Shown piece after piece: positions 53,117 through 64,000 of a DNA stretch of 64,000 nt. This stretch comes from Pedobacter montanisoli (lineage in GTDB: Bacteria; Bacteroidota; Bacteroidia; Sphingobacteriales; Sphingobacteriaceae). The stretch covers positions 1,426,001 to 1,490,000 of the forward strand of contig NZ_JALGBH010000001.1 of the NCBI RefSeq assembly GCF_022809115.1. Reading direction: 5' to 3'. Position 1 is the stretch's first letter. Each line of letters begins with the position of its first letter. A program made the translations under genes and the position numbers. Below the pieces are notes generated by a model. It worked only from the letters and a program-made list of their open reading frames with translations, searched no databases and was not told where the DNA came from.

Positions 53117-56100
53117 TTGGCAAACAAAGTAGACCAAAGAGTAAATTTTGCACGTAGTAAGCACATTATCGATTATCCAGATTTTCTGGATGTGCAGTTG
53201 CAATCATTTAGAGAATTTTTTCAGATAGAAACCACTTCAGATAACCGTCATACAGAAGGTTTATTTAAGGTTTTTGCCGAAAATTTCCCAATTACAGATT
53301 CTAGAAACATCTTTGTTCTAGAGTTCTTAGATTATTTTATTGATCCGCCACGTTATGACATCCCTGAATGTATAGACCGCGGATTAACGTACAGTGTACC
53401 GTTAAAAGCTAAGCTTAAGCTTTCTTGTAACGATGCAGAACACGAAGATTTTGAAACGATTATCCAAGATGTATACTTAGGAACCATCCCTTATATGACT
53501 CCTAAAGGTACTTTTGTGATTAACGGAGCAGAACGTGTAATTGTATCGCAGTTACACAGATCGCCAGGTGTGTTCTTTGGCCAAAGCCGCCACACTAACG
53601 GAACAAAACTTTATTCGGCCCGTGTAATTCCGTTTAAAGGTTCTTGGATCGAGTTTGCTACAGACGTTAACAACGTAATGTACGCTTACATTGACCGTAA
53701 GAAAAAATTCCCTGTAACTACATTATTGAGAGCTATCGGTTACGATTCTGATAAAGACATCTTGGAACTTTTTGATTTAGCTGACGAAGTAAAAGTGAGC
53801 AAATCTGGTTTAAAGAAATATATCGGACGTAAACTAGCTGCCAGAGTTTTAAGAAAGTGGGTTGAGGATTTCGTAGATGAAGATACTGGTGAGGTAGTTT
53901 CAATTGACCGTAACGAAGTAATTTTAGATAGGGATACTATTTTAGAAGACGAGCATATTGATTTAATCATCGATGCTGGTGTTAAAACCATTATCTTATC
54001 TAAAGATGACGGTGCATCGCAAGCTGATTACACCATTATATATAATACCTTACAGAAAGATACTTCAAACTCTGAAAAAGAGGCTGTGGAGAACATCTAC
54101 CGTGCTTTGCGTAATGCAGAACCACCTGATGAGGAAACAGCAAGAGGTATCATTGAACGTTTGTTCTTCTCAGACAAACGTTATGATTTAGGTGATGTAG
54201 GTCGTTACCGCATTAACCGTAAATTAAAAATGGATACGCCTGAAGATGTTAAAGTTTTAACAAAGGCAGATATCATTGCGATTGTTAAATATTTGATCAA
54301 ATTAATCAACTCTAAAGAAGAGGTAGATGATATCGATCACTTGTCTAACCGTCGTGTACGTACCGTAGGTGAGCAGTTGTACGCACAATTTGGTGTAGGT
54401 TTAGCTCGTATGGCTAGAACTATCCGTGAGCGTATGAACATCCGCGATAACGAGGTGTTTACACCAACAGATTTAATCAATGCTCGTACATTATCATCTG
54501 TGATCAACTCTTTCTTTGGTACCAACCAGCTTTCACAGTTCATGGATCAAACCAACCCATTGGCAGAGATTACGCACAAGCGTCGTCTTTCGGCTTTAGG
54601 CCCAGGTGGTCTATCTCGTGAGCGTGCAGGTTTCGAGGTTCGTGACGTTCACTATACGCACTACGGTCGTTTGTGTACTATCGAAACTCCGGAGGGACCA
54701 AACATTGGTTTAATTTCATCACTTTGCGTTCACGCAAAGATCAATAACTTAGGTTTTATCGAAACGCCTTACAAAAAAGTAGTTGATGGTAAAGTTGTAG
54801 TTAATGAAGATGTGATTTACCTTTCTGCAGAGGATGAAGATGGTAAGACCATTGCTCAGGCTAACGCTCAGTATGATGAAAAAGGTAATTTTGCTACGCC
54901 ACGTGTTAAAGCACGTTACGAGGGTGACTTCCCGATCATTGAGCCTGAGAAATTAGACTTGATGGATATTGCACCTAACCAGATTACTTCAATTGCAGCT
55001 TCGTTAATTCCGTTCTTAGAACATGATGATGCGAACCGTGCGTTGATGGGATCGAACATGCAACGTCAGGCCGTACCATTGTTACGTCCTGAAGCTCCAA
55101 TTGTAGGTACAGGTTTAGAGGGTCGCGTAGCCCGTGACTCAAGAACGTTGATCAATGCAGAAGGAAATGGTGTTGTAGAATATGTAGATGCAAATGAGAT
55201 CACTATTAAATATGAAAGAAACGAAATAGATCGTTTGATTTCTTTTGAAGGTGATAGCAGAACTTATAAATTAACCAAGTTCAAAAAGACCAACCAAAAT
55301 ACTTGTATCAACTTAAAACCTATTGTTAAGAAAGGCCAAAAAGTTACTAAAGGGCAAGTACTTTGTGAAGGTTATGCAACTCAAGATGGTGAATTGGCAT
55401 TAGGAAGAAACTTAAAAGTTGCTTTCATGCCTTGGCAAGGATATAACTTTGAGGATGCGATCGTAATTAATGAGCGTATTGTTAGAGAAGATATCTTTAC
55501 CTCTTTACACATCGAAGAGTTTGAGCTTGAAGTGCGTGATACCAAACGTGGCGAAGAGGAGTTAACTCCGGATATCCCTAACGTTTCTGAAGAGGCTACT
55601 AAAGACCTTGATGAAAACGGTATCATCCGTATTGGTGCCGAAGTTAAAGAAGGCGATATCCTTATCGGTAAAATTACACCAAAAGGAGAGTCAGATCCTT
55701 CACCAGAAGAGAAATTACTTCGTGCAATCTTTGGTGACAAAGCTGGTGATGTAAAAGATGCATCTTTAAAAACACCTCCATCAATCAAAGGTGTAGTTAT
55801 CGATACTAAATTGTTCTCAAGAGCAAAGAAAACTTCTAAAGCAGAAGAAAAAGCTGCTATTGAGAAATTAGATAAGAAATATAACATCATAACTGAAAAC
55901 CTTAAAAACGAATTAGTTGATAAGTTGTTCCAGATCGTAAACGGTAAAACATCTCAGGGTGTATTTAATGTGTACAAGGAAATGCTTATTGCTAAAGGTG
56001 CTAAGTTTACGCAAAAATTATTATCTGATATTGATTACAATCACATTAATCCATTTAAATGGACTACTGATGAGGATAAAAATGAGCAGATCAAGATTTT

Positions 56101-56920
56101 GTTACATAACTACGGTATCAGAGTTAATGAGGAATTAGGTGCATATAAACGTGAAAAATTTGCAATTAGTGTTGGTGATGAGTTACCATCAGGAATTGTG
56201 CAGATGGCTAAAGTTTATATCGCTAAGAAACGTAAGTTAAAAGTAGGTGATAAGATGGCGGGTCGTCACGGTAATAAGGGTATTGTTGCCCGTATTGTAC
56301 GTGATGAAGATATGCCTTTCTTAGATGACGGAACTCCGGTTGATATTGTGTTGAACCCACTAGGTGTACCTTCACGTATGAACTTAGGCCAGATCTACGA
56401 AACCGTATTGGCTTGGGCTGGTAAAGAATTAGGGGTTAAATTTGCTACTCCAATTTTTGACGGTGCTAAGAGCGATGAGGTTGAAGACTGGATTGCTAAA
56501 GCAGGCTTGCCAGCTTCTGGTAGAACTTACTTAAACAATGGTTTAACTGGTGATAAATTTGACCAACCAACTACTGTAGGTATTATTTATATGCTGAAAT
56601 TAGGTCACATGGTTGATGATAAGATGCACGCCCGTTCTATCGGACCATACTCATTAATTACACAACAACCATTGGGTGGTAAAGCTCAGTTTGGTGGTCA
56701 GCGTTTTGGTGAGATGGAGGTTTGGGCATTAGAGGCATTCGGTGCTGCTAATATCCTTCAAGAGATCTTAACCGTTAAATCGGATGATGTTATTGGAAGA
56801 GCCAAAACTTACGAAGCCATTGTTAAAGGCGAAAACCTACCAACTCCTGGTGTTCCAGAATCGTTCAACGTATTGGTACACGAGTTACGCGGCTTAGGTT
56901 TAGATATTACGTTAGACTAA
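53117..56920 (+). CDS. rpoB: RNA polymerase beta subunit
   Basis: A 1267-residue subunit starting with TTG at 53117 ([30 protein letters not shown]). The rifampicin region is visible as [46 protein letters not shown]. Later blocks include [41 protein letters not shown] and the C-terminal [32 protein letters not shown]. Ser and Asp at the known rifampicin positions look wild type. No upstream ATG fits the frame, so TTG is the start. Confidence 0.99.
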   Translation: MANKVDQRVNFARSKHIIDYPDFLDVQLQSFREFFQIETTSDNRHTEGLFKVFAENFPITDSRNIFVLEFLDYFIDPPRYDIPECIDRGLTYSVPLKAKLKLSCNDAEHEDFETIIQDVYLGTIPYMTPKGTFVINGAERVIVSQLHRSPGVFFGQSRHTNGTKLYSARVIPFKGSWIEFATDVNNVMYAYIDRKKKFPVTTLLRAIGYDSDKDILELFDLADEVKVSKSGLKKYIGRKLAARVLRKWVEDFVDEDTGEVVSIDRNEVILDRDTILEDEHIDLIIDAGVKTIILSKDDGASQADYTIIYNTLQKDTSNSEKEAVENIYRALRNAEPPDEETARGIIERLFFSDKRYDLGDVGRYRINRKLKMDTPEDVKVLTKADIIAIVKYLIKLINSKEEVDDIDHLSNRRVRTVGEQLYAQFGVGLARMARTIRERMNIRDNEVFTPTDLINARTLSSVINSFFGTNQLSQFMDQTNPLAEITHKRRLSALGPGGLSRERAGFEVRDVHYTHYGRLCTIETPEGPNIGLISSLCVHAKINNLGFIETPYKKVVDGKVVVNEDVIYLSAEDEDGKTIAQANAQYDEKGNFATPRVKARYEGDFPIIEPEKLDLMDIAPNQITSIAASLIPFLEHDDANRALMGSNMQRQAVPLLRPEAPIVGTGLEGRVARDSRTLINAEGNGVVEYVDANEITIKYERNEIDRLISFEGDSRTYKLTKFKKTNQNTCINLKPIVKKGQKVTKGQVLCEGYATQDGELALGRNLKVAFMPWQGYNFEDAIVINERIVREDIFTSLHIEEFELEVRDTKRGEEELTPDIPNVSEEATKDLDENGIIRIGAEVKEGDILIGKITPKGESDPSPEEKLLRAIFGDKAGDVKDASLKTPPSIKGVVIDTKLFSRAKKTSKAEEKAAIEKLDKKYNIITENLKNELVDKLFQIVNGKTSQGVFNVYKEMLIAKGAKFTQKLLSDIDYNHINPFKWTTDEDKNEQIKILLHNYGIRVNEELGAYKREKFAISVGDELPSGIVQMAKVYIAKKRKLKVGDKMAGRHGNKGIVARIVRDEDMPFLDDGTPVDIVLNPLGVPSRMNLGQIYETVLAWAGKELGVKFATPIFDGAKSDEVEDWIAKAGLPASGRTYLNNGLTGDKFDQPTTVGIIYMLKLGHMVDDKMHARSIGPYSLITQQPLGGKAQFGGQRFGEMEVWALEAFGAANILQEILTVKSDDVIGRAKTYEAIVKGENLPTPGVPESFNVLVHELRGLGLDITLD

Positions 56921-56921
56921 A

Positions 56922-56990
56922 AGTTTTAAGTTATAAGTGGTACGTTGTAAGTAAAGCAACGTATCACCTAAAAACTTACTACTTAAAACT
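56922..56990 (+). other. Long imperfect hairpin filling the rpoB-rpoC gap
   Basis: AGTTTTAAGT (56922-56931) pairs with ACTTAAAACT (56981-56990). Inside, TGGTACGTTG (56938-56947) pairs with CAACGTATCA (56957-56966). The 81-base gap is almost wholly this structure. There is no T-run, so it is more likely an RNA stability or processing element, or a repeat, than a terminator. Confidence 0.6.
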
Positions 56991-57001
56991 CAAAAAAGAA
57001 T

Positions 57002-60000
57002 ATGTCTTACAAAAAGGATAATAAATTAAAAAGTAACTTCACTTCAATTACCATTAGCTTGGCTTCTCCAGAGAATATCCTGGAGCGTTCTAGCGGTGAA
57101 GTTTTAAAGCCTGAAACCATTAACTACCGTACTTACAAACCAGAACGTGATGGTTTGTTCTGCGAGCGTATTTTTGGTCCGGTAAAAGATTACGAATGTC
57201 ATTGCGGTAAATATAAGCGTATCCGTTATAAAGGTATTGTTTGTGACCGTTGTGGTGTTGAAGTAACTGAAAAGAAAGTACGTAGAGAGCGTATGGGACA
57301 CATTAACTTAGTGGTTCCCGTTGCGCATATCTGGTATTTCCGTTCTTTACCTAACAAAATCGGTTATCTTTTAGGCTTGCCAACCAAAAAACTAGATTTG
57401 ATTATTTACTACGAACGTTATGTAGTAATTCAAGCTGGTTTAATGGCAGAGCAGGGTATCCAGTTCATGGATTTCTTAACTGAAGAAGAGTACCTTGATA
57501 TCTTGGATAAATTACCTAAAGAAAATCAATATTTAGACGATAAAGATCCTAATAAATTTGTTGCCAAAATGGGTGCAGAGGCGTTAGAAGATTTATTGAA
57601 ACGTATTGATTTAGATAGCTTATCTTACAATTTACGTCACCAAGCAGCTAACGAAACTTCTCAGCAACGTAAAAATGAAGCGTTAAAACGTTTACAGGTT
57701 GTTGAAGCTTTCCGTGGTTCAAGAAAAAATATCGAGAATAATCCAGAGTGGATGATCATCAAGATTGTTCCGGTTATTCCACCAGAGTTACGTCCATTAG
57801 TTCCATTGGAAGGTGGTCGTTTCGCTACTTCAGATTTGAACGATTTATATCGTCGTGTGATTATCCGTAACAACCGTTTGAAACGTTTGATCGAAATCAA
57901 AGCACCAGAGGTTATTTTACGTAACGAGAAACGTATGTTACAGGAAGCTGTAGATTCGTTATTTGATAACTCACGTAAAGTAAACGCTGTTAAAACTGAA
58001 GGTAACCGTGCCTTAAAATCACTTTCAGATATTTTGAAAGGTAAACAAGGTCGTTTCCGTCAAAACTTATTAGGTAAACGTGTGGATTACTCTGCTCGTT
58101 CGGTAATTGTTGTAGGTCCAAACCTTAAATTACACGAGTGCGGTTTACCAAAAGATATGGCTGCTGAGCTTTACAAACCGTTCATCATTCGTAAGATGAT
58201 TGAGCGTGGTGTGGTGAAAACCGTAAAATCAGCGAAGAAAATTGTTGATAGAAAAGATCCTATTGTTTGGGATATCCTTGAAAACGTATTAAAAGGACAC
58301 CCGGTATTGTTAAACCGTGCACCTACATTACACCGTTTAGGTATTCAGGCTTTCCAACCTAAATTAGTTGAGGGTAAAGCTATCCAGTTACACCCGTTAG
58401 TGTGTACAGCGTTCAACGCCGACTTTGACGGTGACCAGATGGCAGTTCACTTACCATTGGGTAATGCTGCAATTTTGGAAGCCCAAGTGTTGATGTTAGC
58501 TGCTCACAATATCTTAAACCCTGCTAACGGTACGCCTATTACTGTACCTTCTCAAGACATGGTTTTGGGTCTTTACTATATCACTAAAGGCCGTAAAACA
58601 GATGATAAGAGAGTAGTAAAAGGTCAGGGAATGAACTTCTATTCGGCAGAAGAGGTAATTATTGCTTACAATGAGCAAAAAGTTGATCTTCATGCTTGGA
58701 TCAAGGTAAAAGCAAACGTTAAAGAAGCAGACGGAACTATCGTAAACAAGTTAATTGATACTACTGTAGGTCGTGTGTTATTTAATCAATTAGTACCTGA
58801 AGAAGTAGGTTATATCAATGAACTATTAACCAAAAAATCTTTAAGAGATATTATTGGTGAAGTAGTAAAAATGACTGGTATGGCCCGTTCATCTAAATTC
58901 TTGGATGATATCAAAGAATTAGGTTTCCAAAGTGCATTCCGCGGAGGTTTATCGTTCAACTTACAAGACGTAAACATTCCGGTTGAAAAACATACTTTAT
59001 TAGAACAAGCTGCTAACGAAGTTGAAGAGGTAAGAAACAACTATAATATGGGTTTCATTACCAACAACGAGCGTTACAACCAAATTATCGATATCTGGAC
59101 TCGTATCAACAACCGTTTAACTACGTTTGTAATGAACCAGTTATCATCAGATAATCAAGGTTTCAACTCTGTTTACATGATGCTTGACTCTGGAGCCCGT
59201 GGTTCTAAAGAGCAGATTCGTCAGTTAGCAGGTATGAGGGGCTTAATGGCTAAACCTCAGAAATCTGGTTCAGGTGGTGATATTATTGAAAACCCGATCC
59301 TTTCAAACTTTAAAGAAGGTTTATCTGTATTAGAGTACTTTATCTCTACCCACGGTGCCCGTAAAGGTTTGGCGGATACGGCGTTAAAAACTGCGGATGC
59401 GGGTTACTTGACCCGTCGTTTGCATGACGTAGCGCAAGATATGATTGTGAACGATGTAGATTGTGGTACTTTAAGAGGTATGTACACTACAGCGTTGAAA
59501 GATAACGAAGATATTGTAGAGCCTTTATACGAGCGTATTTTGGGACGTACGTCATTACATGATGTGTATAACCCATTAAACGGTGAGTTATTGGTAGGTG
59601 CAGGTCAGGATATTGACGAGGATATTGCCAAAGCAATTGAAGAATCTCCGTTAGAAGGTATCGAAATTCGTTCGGTATTAACTTGTGAAAATAAACGTGG
59701 TGTTTGTGCATTATGTTACGGTCGTAACTTAGCAACAGGTAAACGTGTTCAAAAAGGTGAGGCTGTTGGTGTAATTGCTGCACAGTCAATCGGTGAGCCG
59801 GGTACACAGTTAACACTTCGTACTTTCCACGTGGGTGGTACTGCAAGTAACATTGCTGCTGAGTCTCAAATTACTGCAAAATTTGATGGTGTTATAGAAT
59901 TTGAGAACTTACGTACTGTACCAACTAAAACTGAAGATGGAGAAGTTGAGGTAGTATTAGGTCGTTCTGGTGAGTTCAGAATTGTTGAACCGGGAACTAA

Positions 60001-61285
60001 CAAAGTTATCGTTAATAACAACATCCCTTACGGAGCATTCTTATTTGTTAAGGAAGGTGATAAAGTAGCTAAAGGCGATAAAATTGTTTCTTGGGATCCA
60101 TATAACGCGGTTATCATCTCAGAATTTGCCGGTAAGATTGAATTCGATGCAATTATTGAAGGTGTAACTTTCCGTGAAGAATCTGACGAACAAACTGGTC
60201 ACCGTGAAAAAGTAATTATCGATACCCGTGATAAAACGAAAAACCCTTCTATCAAGGTATTGGATAAAAAAGGTGAACTGATCAGATCTTATAATATTCC
60301 TGTAGGCGCACACATTGCTGTTGATGATGGTGAAAACGTTCAAAGCGGTCAGGTGCTAGTTAAAATACCTCGTGCTACTGGTAAAACCCGAGATATTACG
60401 GGTGGTTTACCTCGTGTAACTGAGCTATTCGAAGCGCGTAACCCTTCAAATCCTGCAGTTGTTACTGAGATTGATGGTGTGGTAACTTTAGGTGGTATCA
60501 AACGTGGTAACCGTGAGATTACGATAGAATCAAGAGATGGTGAAATGAAGAAATATCTTGTTCCACTTTCTAAACATATCCTGGTTCAGGACAATGACTT
60601 TGTTAAAGCGGGTATGCCTTTATCAGATGGCTCTATTTCTCCTGCGGATATCTTAGCTATTAAAGGACCTGCTGCTGTACAAGAATATCTAGTGAATGGT
60701 ATTCAAGAGGTTTACCGTTTACAAGGTGTAAAAATCAATGATAAACACTTTGAGGTAATTGTACACCAGATGATGCAGAAAGTTCATATCGAAGATCCGG
60801 GAGATACCCGTTTCTTAGAAAATGATGCGGTAGATCGTTGGGACTTTATGGATGAGAATGATGACATCTTTGATAAGAAAGTTGTTGTTGAAGCTGGCGA
60901 TTCAACTACTGTAAAACCTGGTCAAATTATTTCTTTACGTAAATTAAGAGACGAAAATTCTCAATTAAAACGTCAGGATTTAGCTCAGATTGAAGTACGT
61001 GATGCAAGACCAGCTACGGCAAGTTCTATCTTACAAGGTATCACCAGAGCTTCATTAGGTACTAAGTCGTTTATCTCTGCTGCTTCATTCCAGGAAACCA
61101 CTAAGGTGTTGAACGAAGCTGCTATTGCAGGTAAAAAAGACAGTATGCTGGGACTGAAAGAGAATGTAATTGTAGGTCACTTAATTCCTTCGGGAACAGG
61201 TTTACGTGGCTACGAGCGCATCATTGTAGGTTCTCAGGAAGAATATGATAAATTATTGGCTTCTAAAGAAGAAGTTGAAGCCTAA
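57002..61285 (+). CDS. rpoC: RNA polymerase beta' subunit
   Basis: A 1427-residue subunit. The zinc ribbon has [23 protein letters not shown] (four Cys near residues 66-84). The catalytic [14 protein letters not shown] motif near 469 holds the three Mg-binding Asp. The trigger loop region is [22 protein letters not shown]. The second zinc site cysteines are in [23 protein letters not shown]. The C-terminus contains [30 protein letters not shown]. Full length. It is followed by a strong terminator. Confidence 0.99.
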   Translation: MSYKKDNKLKSNFTSITISLASPENILERSSGEVLKPETINYRTYKPERDGLFCERIFGPVKDYECHCGKYKRIRYKGIVCDRCGVEVTEKKVRRERMGHINLVVPVAHIWYFRSLPNKIGYLLGLPTKKLDLIIYYERYVVIQAGLMAEQGIQFMDFLTEEEYLDILDKLPKENQYLDDKDPNKFVAKMGAEALEDLLKRIDLDSLSYNLRHQAANETSQQRKNEALKRLQVVEAFRGSRKNIENNPEWMIIKIVPVIPPELRPLVPLEGGRFATSDLNDLYRRVIIRNNRLKRLIEIKAPEVILRNEKRMLQEAVDSLFDNSRKVNAVKTEGNRALKSLSDILKGKQGRFRQNLLGKRVDYSARSVIVVGPNLKLHECGLPKDMAAELYKPFIIRKMIERGVVKTVKSAKKIVDRKDPIVWDILENVLKGHPVLLNRAPTLHRLGIQAFQPKLVEGKAIQLHPLVCTAFNADFDGDQMAVHLPLGNAAILEAQVLMLAAHNILNPANGTPITVPSQDMVLGLYYITKGRKTDDKRVVKGQGMNFYSAEEVIIAYNEQKVDLHAWIKVKANVKEADGTIVNKLIDTTVGRVLFNQLVPEEVGYINELLTKKSLRDIIGEVVKMTGMARSSKFLDDIKELGFQSAFRGGLSFNLQDVNIPVEKHTLLEQAANEVEEVRNNYNMGFITNNERYNQIIDIWTRINNRLTTFVMNQLSSDNQGFNSVYMMLDSGARGSKEQIRQLAGMRGLMAKPQKSGSGGDIIENPILSNFKEGLSVLEYFISTHGARKGLADTALKTADAGYLTRRLHDVAQDMIVNDVDCGTLRGMYTTALKDNEDIVEPLYERILGRTSLHDVYNPLNGELLVGAGQDIDEDIAKAIEESPLEGIEIRSVLTCENKRGVCALCYGRNLATGKRVQKGEAVGVIAAQSIGEPGTQLTLRTFHVGGTASNIAAESQITAKFDGVIEFENLRTVPTKTEDGEVEVVLGRSGEFRIVEPGTNKVIVNNNIPYGAFLFVKEGDKVAKGDKIVSWDPYNAVIISEFAGKIEFDAIIEGVTFREESDEQTGHREKVIIDTRDKTKNPSIKVLDKKGELIRSYNIPVGAHIAVDDGENVQSGQVLVKIPRATGKTRDITGGLPRVTELFEARNPSNPAVVTEIDGVVTLGGIKRGNREITIESRDGEMKKYLVPLSKHILVQDNDFVKAGMPLSDGSISPADILAIKGPAAVQEYLVNGIQEVYRLQGVKINDKHFEVIVHQMMQKVHIEDPGDTRFLENDAVDRWDFMDENDDIFDKKVVVEAGDSTTVKPGQIISLRKLRDENSQLKRQDLAQIEVRDARPATASSILQGITRASLGTKSFISAASFQETTKVLNEAAIAGKKDSMLGLKENVIVGHLIPSGTGLRGYERIIVGSQEEYDKLLASKEEVEA

Positions 61286-61312
61286 TCATATAACAGACCG
61301 TAAGGTTTGACC

Positions 61313-61346
61313 AAAATCCCTAGCGAAAACGCTAGGGATTTTTTTA
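61313..61346 (+). terminator. Terminator of the rplK-rpoC operon
   Basis: AAAATCCCTAGCG, loop AAAA, CGCTAGGGATTTTT: a 13-bp stem with T7, 27 bases after the rpoC stop. Confidence 0.95.
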
Positions 61347-61378
61347 TGTGTAGCCAATCCCTTTTTCAATAAAATAAT

Positions 61379-61386
61379 TAGCTTTG
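61379..61386 (+). promoter_or_regulatory. -7 box abutting the DUF3467 gene
   Basis: TAGCTTTG ends 4 bases before the ATG at 61391, implying a leaderless mRNA. No clear -33 element. Confidence 0.45.
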
Positions 61387-61390
61387 TGAG

Positions 61391-61705
61391 ATGGAAGAGC
61401 AACAAAATGACAATCAATTAAACATAGAACTATCTGAAGAAATAGCAGAGGGTATTTTTTCTAATCTGGCGATTATTACTCATTCTAATACAGAATTTGT
61501 TCTGGATTTTATTAGGGTTATGCCGGGAATACCTAAAGCTAAAGTAAAATCGAGAATTATTTTAACCCCAGAACATGCCAAACGTTTAGCACAGGCATTA
61601 CAGGATAATATAGATAAGTTTGAACAAGCCAACGGAAGAATTAAAACTTTTGACGACAACTCAGGCTTCCCGATGGGTTTTGGCGGACCAACAGCGCAAG
61701 CCTAA
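61391..61705 (+). CDS. DUF3467 protein
   Basis: A 104-residue acidic protein: NIELSEEIAEGIFSNLAIITHSNTEFVLDFIRVMPGIPKAKVKSRIILTPEHAKRLAQALQDNIDKFE is the complete DUF3467 domain, followed by a flexible tail with GFPMGFGGPTAQA. The family is found right after rpoC in many Bacteroidota and also in other phyla; function is unknown. The rpoC terminator and its own -7 box indicate separate transcription. A polymerase- or gas-vesicle-like role has been guessed elsewhere, but nothing here supports it. Confidence 0.9.
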   Translation: MEEQQNDNQLNIELSEEIAEGIFSNLAIITHSNTEFVLDFIRVMPGIPKAKVKSRIILTPEHAKRLAQALQDNIDKFEQANGRIKTFDDNSGFPMGFGGPTAQA

Positions 61706-61733
61706 TCTTGGCTAAAATATTTTCAATAAACAA

Positions 61734-61763
61734 TTGTTAAATTGTTAAAAATATTTAGATTTG
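61734..61763 (+). promoter_or_regulatory. Promoter of tRNA-Ala
   Basis: TTG (61734-61736), 19 bases, TAGATTTG (61756-61763), then the tRNA 10 bases later. Confidence 0.75.
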
Positions 61764-61773
61764 CCGTCGCAAT

Positions 61774-61847
61774 GGGGGTTTAGCTCATTTGGCTAGAGCG
61801 CTTGCCTGGCAGGCAAGAGGTGGCCGGTTCGAATCCGGCAATCTCCA
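61774..61847 (+). tRNA. tRNA-Ala (anticodon GGC)
   Basis: Acceptor GGGGGTT/AATCTCC (two G-U pairs), anticodon stem CTTGC/GCAAG with loop CTGGCAG (anticodon GGC), T-arm GCCGG-TTCGAAT-CCGGC. 74 bases, no encoded CCA. Confidence 0.96.
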
Positions 61848-61850
61848 CTT

Positions 61851-61888
61851 AAAGCGTAAAGGATAATCATTATCTTTTACGCTTTTTT
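61851..61888 (+). terminator. Terminator after tRNA-Ala
   Basis: AAAGCGTAAAGGATAAT and ATTATCTTTTACGCTTT form a 17-bp arm pair (one G-U), then T-run. It also lies just beyond the convergent mgtE stop. Confidence 0.88.
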
Positions 61889-61905
61889 ATTTGTATAAGC
61901 AGATT

Positions 61906-63285
61906 TTAGATTATCCAATGCTGCAGAAAAGTAGCTAAGCCAAGAAACACACCAAAACCTATAATGTCCTGAAATGCCGTTTCAAATGGGCCTGCCGTAG
62001 TAGCCGGATCAAAGCCTAATTTTTTAGAAACTGAAGGAATAACGGTACCCATTAAACCAGCTGTAAGCATAGAGCAGGTAAGCGCTATGCCAATTACAAT
62101 ACCAAATGGGATATGTTTTGCCCATATGGCTCCTATGGTACCTAACACCAGACCACAGGCAACGGCCATTAGTAAAGTTGTTAAGCCTTCTTTTTTTAGG
62201 GATATCCAGATATTTTTTTTGGTTGACTTCATATCCAATGCTCTAACGGTAATAGCGGCAGCCTGTAATCCTACATTACCCGATATTGCTGATATTACTG
62301 GCATAAATGAGGTAAGCAGGATAATCTTCTGAAGTACAGAATCAAAATGAGAAATGATCATACCTGCGATAAGTTCTATCAGCATTGTGCCTAAAAGCCA
62401 GGGCACTCGTATCTTTGCTGCCTGTAATGGACTTAGCTTTTCCATATTTTCTGCGTCGGTACCTACGGCCTGAGTGTATAACTGACGTAACCTGTTTACA
62501 ATGATGGGCATGAGATCATCTGCAGGTACAACTCCAACCAGATAACCATCCTGATCTGTTACTGGCAAACTCATAAACTTATATTTTGAAAGAATAGCCG
62601 CTGCATCAGTTTCATCCACAACTGCAGCAACAGAAATCACATCTGTAGCCATTACATCATCTATAATTGAATGCGGATTGCTCATCAGTATTTCTCTGAT
62701 GGAAATTACGCCCAACAGATGATAACGGGCAGAATCTTGAAGTTCTTCCACAACATATACATCATCAGGTATGTCTATAGCAGGATCTGTACTTTTAATG
62801 ATATTTATTGCTTTTGCTATTGAAGTGCCTTTCTCCAAACGCACAAATTGAGTAGTCATCAATCTTCCTACAGAACCTCTGGGATAGCAGAGCCTGTTTT
62901 GAGCATCTTCAACTGCTTCTACATCTACTATTTTTTGTTGTGCCTTTCTCAATTGAGAAGGAATATCCGTGATAATTGCAGCAGCTTCACGTGGCGGCAA
63001 TGATTTAATGAGATCTGGTAATCTTTCAGGGTGTAATTCAAGAATTTTATTTGTTCTTTCGGGTTCTAGTTTTGCGAGTACTTCGGTTGCTGTAGAAACA
63101 TCAAGTGCCTCGATCACCTGACATGAATGTTCAGGTGATAACTCTTCCATAGCAAGAGCTATATTGGCAGTCGCCTGTCCCTCCAATACATCTTTTAATT
63201 CTTCTTCTAGGTTAATCTTATTTTTATCGGCTAGTAAAGCATCTAATCTTTTTGCTAAGTCTTTCCATTCTAATTCCTGATGCAT
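61906..63285 (-). CDS. mgtE: Magnesium transporter MgtE
   Basis: A 459-residue Mg2+ channel. The N-terminal superhelical MgtE_N domain spans about 1-125 (ALAMEELSPEHSCQVIEALDVSTATEVLAKLEPERT). Two CBS domains follow (about 130-255; RLMTTQFVRLEKGTSIAKAI; DVISVAAVVDETDAAAILSKYKFMSLPVTDQDGYLVGVV). Five membrane helices lie from about 285, with VPWLLGTMLIELIAGMIISHF, PVISAISGNVGLQAAAITVRAL and the pore-lining Asp in FDPATTAGPFETAFQDIIGF. The cytosolic domains sense Mg2+ and gate the pore. Complete. Confidence 0.96.
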   Translation of the reverse strand: MHQELEWKDLAKRLDALLADKNKINLEEELKDVLEGQATANIALAMEELSPEHSCQVIEALDVSTATEVLAKLEPERTNKILELHPERLPDLIKSLPPREAAAIITDIPSQLRKAQQKIVDVEAVEDAQNRLCYPRGSVGRLMTTQFVRLEKGTSIAKAINIIKSTDPAIDIPDDVYVVEELQDSARYHLLGVISIREILMSNPHSIIDDVMATDVISVAAVVDETDAAAILSKYKFMSLPVTDQDGYLVGVVPADDLMPIIVNRLRQLYTQAVGTDAENMEKLSPLQAAKIRVPWLLGTMLIELIAGMIISHFDSVLQKIILLTSFMPVISAISGNVGLQAAAITVRALDMKSTKKNIWISLKKEGLTTLLMAVACGLVLGTIGAIWAKHIPFGIVIGIALTCSMLTAGLMGTVIPSVSKKLGFDPATTAGPFETAFQDIIGFGVFLGLATFLQHWII

Positions 63286-63474
63286 ATCTTAACGTTTTTA
63301 TCTCATCATTTCCTCAACTAGTAGGGAAAAATAGATGTACTGAGTTTTAATGATCTGTTTTTTTGACAAATCAGCACTCAAAATCACATCAAAATTACCC
63401 TTAAGACAGTTAAGAGAGAACCGTAACTGCTAAGCATATAAACACTATAATCTTGATATAGTTTTCTTTAAATT

Positions 63475-63600
63475 TTAATGATATTTACCTAAGGTGTTAA
63501 GCTGTGATTCATCCAGATTTAGCATATTAAAAGCTTTTTTAGTATCGTAAGCTTTACGGTCAGGATTTTTTCGTAAGAGAAAAAAATGATATATTAGTCT
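63475..63600 (-). pseudogene. Possible remnant of a coding sequence in the mgtE-cupin gap
   Basis: The 332-base gap 63286-63617 has no full gene. On the minus strand a frame of 41 codons ending at TAA (63475-63477) reads FLLRKNPDRKAYDTKKAF, then NMLNLDESQLNTLGKYH. It looks protein-like, but there is no start codon at its 5' end (only an internal ATG at 63523-63525). It may be the tail of a decayed gene or a chance frame. The remainder of the gap is AT-rich with no clear signal. Confidence 0.25.
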
Positions 63601-63617
63601 TTAAATAATATTTCTGC

Positions 63618-64000
63618 ATGATGAAGTCCCAATTATTTAAAGAAGTTTCAGAAAATTTACAAGCACAAGGATTTAGGGTAACAGGTTATGAAGAAAATCG
63701 GCCATGGGGTGGTTTTTTTTATATTGATGAAGCTCAGGCTCAGAAATTCGCAGATACTTATTTTAAAGGCCTAGATGTTGATTTACTTAAGATAAGCGGC
63801 AAATTAAGCCCTAAGATGTTAATTGTGGCTCCCTATACACGTTTATCGTGGCAGTATCATCATCGCAGAGCTGAAATCTGGCAGGTAGTAAAAGGCAAGG
63901 TGGCTATTATAACGAGTCCAACAGATGAGGCAGGCCCTCAAGTAACTTTAAATGAAGGGGAGCAAGTTAAAATAGATTGTGGTACGCGTCATCGTTTGGT
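63618..64000 (+). CDS. Cupin protein, mannose-6-phosphate isomerase type II-like (3' truncated by window edge)
   Basis: The frame opens at ATG 63618 (a second ATG follows at 63621) and runs 127 codons to the window end without a stop. Seen: RPWGGFFYIDEAQAQKFADTYF, then the cupin strand pattern SPKMLIVAPYTRLSWQYHHRRAEIWQVVKGKVAIIT with the metal-binding HHxxxxE residues, and DCGTRHRL near the end. The RPWG and LSxQxHHxRAE signatures match the C-terminal cupin domain of GDP-mannose pyrophosphorylase/mannose-6-phosphate isomerases. It probably isomerises or binds a sugar phosphate; the missing end prevents a firm call. Confidence 0.8.
   Translation, partial: MMKSQLFKEVSENLQAQGFRVTGYEENRPWGGFFYIDEAQAQKFADTYFKGLDVDLLKISGKLSPKMLIVAPYTRLSWQYHHRRAEIWQVVKGKVAIITSPTDEAGPQVTLNEGEQVKIDCGTRHRL

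Noticed and set aside
55381..55890. 169-codon antisense ORF inside rpoB
   Set aside because: It lies fully opposite a highly conserved coding region, is Ser-rich with no domain, and is explained by biased codon use on the other strand. The same applies to the 119-codon frame opposite rpoC at 59487-59846.

Overview
The window looks like chromosomal DNA of a Bacteroidota bacterium, most likely family Sphingobacteriaceae (Pedobacter-like). The signs are a SusC/SusD pair, DUF4295 beside rpmB/rpmG, DUF3467 after rpoC, promoters of the TAnnTTTG (-7) type, almost no Shine-Dalgarno sequences, and low GC. It is mostly conserved housekeeping DNA. I see no phage, insertion sequence, CRISPR array or rRNA operon.

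Layout. 1-3.2 kb: the 3' end of a SusC-type porin and a complete SusD lipoprotein. 3.3-6 kb: a peptide-binding lipoprotein, a small protein resembling half a periplasmic-binding fold, and an FMN reductase. 6.1-10.8 kb: the parA-parB-DUF5683-dapB-lepB operon, closed by a perfect palindromic terminator. 10.9-16.8 kb, minus strand: an Ldh2-type dehydrogenase, bshC (bacillithiol), rimO, then rpmB-rpmG-DUF4295-ftsY. 17.3-32.7 kb: a candidate small RNA, acs, two large envelope/secreted proteins, surE and lpxB, a second candidate small RNA, GtrA and LTA-synthase-like membrane proteins, a cation/proton exchanger and an NlpC/P60 hydrolase. 32.7-45.6 kb: glyQS, an enolase-superfamily epimerase, a DUF255 protein, a SlyD-type isomerase, a DUF3299/FtsX/ATPase set with His-rich metal signatures, an ABC-F factor, a radical SAM protein, a YkuK-like protein and a DbpA-type helicase. 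45.6-61.7 kb: a receiver protein, then the translation/transcription block rpsU-xerC-hpf, tRNA(Thr-Tyr-Gly-Thr)-tuf-tRNA(Trp)-secE-nusG-rplKAJL-rpoBC and DUF3467. 61.8-64 kb: tRNA-Ala, mgtE and the start of a mannose-6-phosphate-isomerase-like cupin.

How the parts work together. The 46-61 kb block supplies ribosome, elongation and RNA polymerase components. Only two genes in the window carry strong Shine-Dalgarno sequences, rpsU (bS21) and hpf, which sit two genes apart. That fits the Bacteroidota model in which bS21 helps hide the anti-Shine-Dalgarno.

The least explained signals are two intergenic loci 10 kb apart (17.5 and 27.7 kb). Each has the inverted repeat TACCCA-N4-TGGGTA exactly 23 nt upstream of a TAnnTTTG box, followed by a structured non-coding stretch and a Rho-independent terminator. 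I read these as two small RNAs under one unidentified activator.
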